Shown piece after piece: positions 60,185-64,000 of a stretch of DNA of 64,000 nucleotides (the first letter of the stretch is position 1; each line of letters begins with the position of its first letter). Source of the stretch: Cinclus cinclus (taxonomy: Eukaryota; Chordata; Aves; Passeriformes; Cinclidae); NCBI RefSeq assembly GCF_963662255.1, contig NC_085047.1, positions 92,635,619 to 92,699,618 of the forward strand. The letters run 5' to 3'. Made by a program: the position numbers and the translations under genes. The notes beneath the pieces were generated by a model. That model did not search any database. It was not told where the DNA came from and was given only the letters and a program-made list of their open reading frames with translations.

Positions 60185-63100
60185 TGTAAACATGCTTTTT
60201 TATAATATGTGAAATTAAAGAAAAGGGCAAAAATATATTTAAAAGAAAAATCTCACATGCTCTTAGATTCTACTGAAACTGCAAACTCTCCTTTTACTGG
60301 CAAACTGAATTTTTTCAGTGTCAACTTCTCGTAGCACAGTGAGGCAAGCTGCATTCATTCAGAGAATGACCTGATCAATTCTCTTTAAAGTTATGTTGAA
60401 GTGAAATCTGGACAATAAATTCCTAAGACGCCTAGCATATAGTGGTAGAAAATAGCATCTTGAATGTATTAGCACATACAAAGCTTGCTTTTTAAAACTG
60501 GTTCCTTGTCTGCTTATGGAATCATGATGAGTTCTAGATGCAAGAGGCACCTTTTATTAATGCTTTCCAGTACAATACAAAATATGAATCCCATATAAGT
60601 CTGTTTTACCACTGTGTCCTGCATTTTTCACCCACCTGAAACTCCCACAATGTATGGAATGCACAATGAAGAAAGATTGGAAGGAGCCATAATATTAAGC
60701 GACTGCAGTTCATCTGCTCTGGTAAAGGCAAGACCTGCACATAAAGTTCCCAGTCCTGTGAGTTATGGGTCATTTGCTCATTAACGAAGTGACTAATCCA
60801 GCAGTGAAGACGATGTCTACTGAGAATAAATTACATTATACTACTGACTGCTGTGATGGATTCTTTATATGCTCTTTGTGTTATCGTTCGGAGGAGCCCT
60901 TTTACCCAACCCTTGGTGTCGCTGCCATGTTATAAGGAATTTTATCAGAGCAAACAGGAGTCTTCATGAGACAAGAAACAATAGAACAAGCAGGAAATAA
61001 ATAATAACCAGATAACCAGGAAACAGCACTAACACAATAGATGTTCAGTCATTAGTTTAAACTGTCGCATTGGTCCTGAAATGATCAAAACAACCACAGC
61101 AAAGCTGCAATAGTGAAGTTTACCATAAATCCACGCTTGCGCATTCTGAAGGCCACTTCAGGAGAGTTAGAGGAATAAATAAGGATGTCAAGGGCTAAAG
61201 TTGATGTTGAAAGTAGGTGAGCTGGGAAACCTTTCCAAGCATTTGAGTTCTGTAACAGTTTAGAAGCAGTTACTGCTGAAAAGAAACATTGTTTCACTAC
61301 CCACCATTTATAATGACCCAACACTAATCGGGTAAACTAGATGGGATGTTTAATCACCATAGGGTTTCTTTTCTCTCCCCACAGCTTATCTTCCCAGATG
61401 GAATTTAATCAGGCAAGCCTCTTCAGCCATTTCAGTCCATGTAAGTGGCAAGAGATAGTTTCAACACATTGAAAGACTTTTCTGCCACTGTCACTGATCA
61501 CTGATACAATTTCATAGATTACAGATCATTCAACATGGATCATGGATATTCAAATTCATAATATTTACACAAACTGTAAACTCTGAAAACTAGGGTCATT
61601 TATGACAAGATTGTTTTATAATTTAACCTGTTCAGTGCATACAGGATGAAGGAAAATGATGAGTAGATTCAAGCTTGCTTTATTGCCTATTGATGCTTAC
61701 CAACACAAAAGTATTCTGCATTATATTTGTAGCATTCTGACTGCTTCTTCCACTTTGATTTCTCTTTTGCACCTCTTTTGCTGGAGATACTTACAAGTTA
61801 CTCTACCAGTCTGTAAGAAAAACAACCTCTAACAGTGAGCAACAAAGTTCTGGTTGCTTTATTTTGCAGCTCTCAGAGTCAAAGCTAAGTTAAATAGCAG
61901 CTAATCTGAGTCATCACCAAAAAAAATATATTTTTTTTCTTTTTCTTTCCCCCTGTGCAAGTTGCAGTACAAAAGAGAGAGATGTCTGAGTTTTCAGTTG
62001 TGGTTGTTTATGACCCTCTTTGGTAAGACTTGCTGAATTTCTATTTATGTGCTTAACAACTGGAACTACTGCATAAAAAGTCCTCCTTCATCACTTTCTT
62101 CCAAGCTACACAGAAGCCTTGGTGAGTGAAGGTATGGGATTGCATTCCCGACATTTATTGAATAACTATCATTTAAATTATTTTGTTTGTTTCAATGAAT
62201 TTATCATACATTGTATTTTACAATAGATTCTTTATTCGCCTGTTATTTACATAAAAATTTCAGTGCTGTGTTCCTAGAAATAAGGCAATGAGTGCATACA
62301 TGCAAAATTAAGATTAACCAAAAAAATCAAAAATTAGTGGAAATATACTAGAATATGAAAATTTTTGTGTTGCTATCAAACTGCATTTATTTGTAAGAAA
62401 TATTTAAAATTAAAGGTATTGTAACCAAAAGTAACCTAGAGCATCTCTGTCCAAGCATTTCTAATTCTTTCCAAGTTAATCTGGTTTCACAGCAAAAGAA
62501 AGATGTAGCAAAAATAACCTTTTTCAGCCTAGTGGCAAGAGGCACGGTGGTGTAAAAGCCCTTGAACTGCAACCTACCAGAAGTCAATATAGAGTGACAT
62601 CACTCAGGGTTGGATCAAGGTTTCAGAGGAAGATATTTTGAATTTTAGACAGATGTGAGACCAGAATCAAGTTGAATATACAGATACTGCATCAACTGCA
62701 CTGGAATGTGTTTCTCTATTTTAGTAGGGTCCGAGAACAATTCTATCAGTCTGCATCAGTACCTGTAAAGCAAGTTGCTTTTCCAAAGAAAAACTATTTT
62801 CTTTCACATTTTCATCAAAGCTATAATTCAATTTAGAAAAAGAAAAGAAATAAACTTCCCAAACAGGTTTTTAATAGTATTTTTATAGTTCAGAATTCTA
62901 CTCTGAAAAATGAAGTAGGAAAAACAAAATGCTATGTATGTAAATAGAATTAAAATAACTGAAGTTTTGCTTTTCCATGGTGTAGACACAATAACTGACA
63001 GGAACTTAAATTTCATCATCACCATGCATTAAAAGAGTTTCTTCAAAAGTTACATTGATAGTTAATTTGAGTTTGCTGACTTAGATCACAATACCGTAAT

Positions 63101-64000
63101 TAGCCAAAATTAAAATTTAAGGAAAATCTGAAAGAAAATTAATCAAATAGTACAATACATGGTGTAGTAGTTTTTCCATGAACAACTGAACTAGTAGTCT
63201 TACAGTGCATGAATAATCAGGGAAGAAACATGCTTGGATTGTACAACTCTGTTACAAAACTCTCTTTCAATGAAGGTGTCAATGCAATAGGTGCTAGCTT
63301 CACTGAAAATAGTATGTGTGTTTTTTATGTCTACTTTGAAGATGTATTTTTTATCAATTTTTATTATGGCAATAAAAACAGCAAATGTTTTGAGGACTGC
63401 AGGATGTCCCACAGTTCACTACTGTTTTGGAGGAGTGTGATTAGCTATATATCACTCACACATGCCTTACAGTAAAATAAGTCTTTGAAAGGCTAGAACA
63501 AATCCTGAATAAAAAGAGTTAATATAAACATTTTAAAGTAATTGTGCTCCTTATCTGAGCATGAGGTGAAATGAAACAGGAGGAGGAAAAGAAGAACCTG
63601 TATTTCAGCAGAAAGGGGTTCTTGTCTCTTCCTGGTATCACTGCTGTCCAGTAATTGTTAATCTTGTAACTGAGAGTTTTGATCATTTTTCATGATGGAG
63701 AATTGTTTGGCTGTATTTTCCACATAATTTTAAACAGAAATTGGAAGAATAAGAAAAACAAGACAAAACAAAACCTAAACCCTATATGTACCATTTGCTG
63801 AATACGTGGTTTTCTTCCCTCAGTGTGTGTGTGTGCCAGATGGCACTACACGGGGTTGGATGATAATAAACACAAAAAATACCAATCAGTGCCTGAGCAG
63901 AGATATCTATGGCTAAATGTACCAGGGCTAGGGCTGGTAGAGGGATGGGGCGGAAGTTCCAGCTGTGAGAGAAAAGCAAAGTTCAGCTTCTCAAGAGAGG
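60185..64000. other. unannotated DNA
   Basis: No gene or repeat was recognised apart from the exon candidate at 61385. The stretch 60690-60960 has several CpGs, a TAATCC (OTX/bicoid-type) core and an E-box, and looks better preserved than its flanks. Open frames do not exceed 90 codons. Confidence 0.55.
61385..61440 (+). other. candidate exon (56 nt), best splice signals in the window
   Basis: The acceptor tract gggtttcttttctctccccacag ends at 61384 with an almost pure pyrimidine run, and the donor GTAAGTGG follows directly at 61441. Two frames are open: one contains an ATG (MEFNQASLFSHFSP), the other reads YLPRWNLIRQASSAISVH; the third has a stop. A coding, 5'-UTR or lncRNA exon are all possible. 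No protein family was recognised, and no partner exon with matching phase could be established nearby. Confidence 0.3.

Noticed and set aside
61795..61810. Possible 16-nt microexon on the minus strand with a strong acceptor and GTAAGT donor
   Set aside because: Microexons need transcript evidence; a 16-nt spacing between motifs is easily chance.
1..64000. CRISPR arrays, tRNA, rRNA, U6 or other standard small RNA genes
   Set aside because: None was seen on either strand by reading. A covariance-model scan (Infernal with Rfam, tRNAscan-SE) was not possible and would settle this.

Overview
The window looks like vertebrate nuclear DNA, most likely from a bird. It holds seven copies of the CR1 (chicken repeat 1) LINE, and a solo LTR of the ERVL-like type I associate with songbird genomes. 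The DNA is AT-rich and CpG-poor, with microsatellites and long homopolymer runs. There are no operons, ribosome-binding sites, rRNA, tRNA or CRISPR arrays. Assignment to Aves is firm on CR1 content; 'passerine' is an inference from the LTR alone.

No complete protein-coding gene could be recognised. Open frames of up to 190 codons occur, but their number and length are what chance gives in six frames of 64 kb, and none resembles a protein family I know apart from decayed CR1 reverse-transcriptase fragments. The window is therefore probably intergenic, or lies within very large introns. A few short segments have strong splice acceptors and donors at exon-like spacing. They are listed as low-confidence exon candidates, together with one TATA-type promoter candidate at about 33.8 kb.

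Layout. 1-3.2 kb: unannotated single-copy DNA. 3.3-4.0 kb: the most striking non-repeat block, with a local CpG cluster, a perfect CArg (SRF) box, a G-quadruplex-prone G tract, an E-box directly abutting a perfect MEF2 site, and further CAGCTG E-boxes; it reads like a muscle-type enhancer or alternative promoter. 4-18 kb: mostly unannotated, with an AT-rich palindromic repeat cluster at 7.35-7.44 kb, a (TG)n tract and a polypurine tract. 18.1-26.3 kb: three CR1 copies, one of them internally deleted across its reverse-transcriptase core. 33.7-34.3 kb: an HNF1-like site, a TATA box and a short ORF, followed by a MIR-like SINE fragment. 35.7-36.9 kb: a tail-to-tail CR1 pair. 39.7-39.8 kb: a MYB and HNF1-like cluster. 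41.7-42.5 kb: a duplicated segment of about 55 bp containing a perfect hairpin. 43.4 kb: three GATA motifs. 47.0-51.0 kb: a second large tail-to-tail CR1 pair; the longer copy still shows reverse-transcriptase motifs. 56.3-56.9 kb: a second block that looks like a regulatory element. 59.4-60.2 kb: the solo LTR. 60.2-64 kb: unannotated DNA with one well-formed exon candidate.

No gene set works together here. What can be described is the repeat landscape (CR1 and LTR remains) around a small number of candidate regulatory elements. I saw no new defence, mobile or metabolic system.
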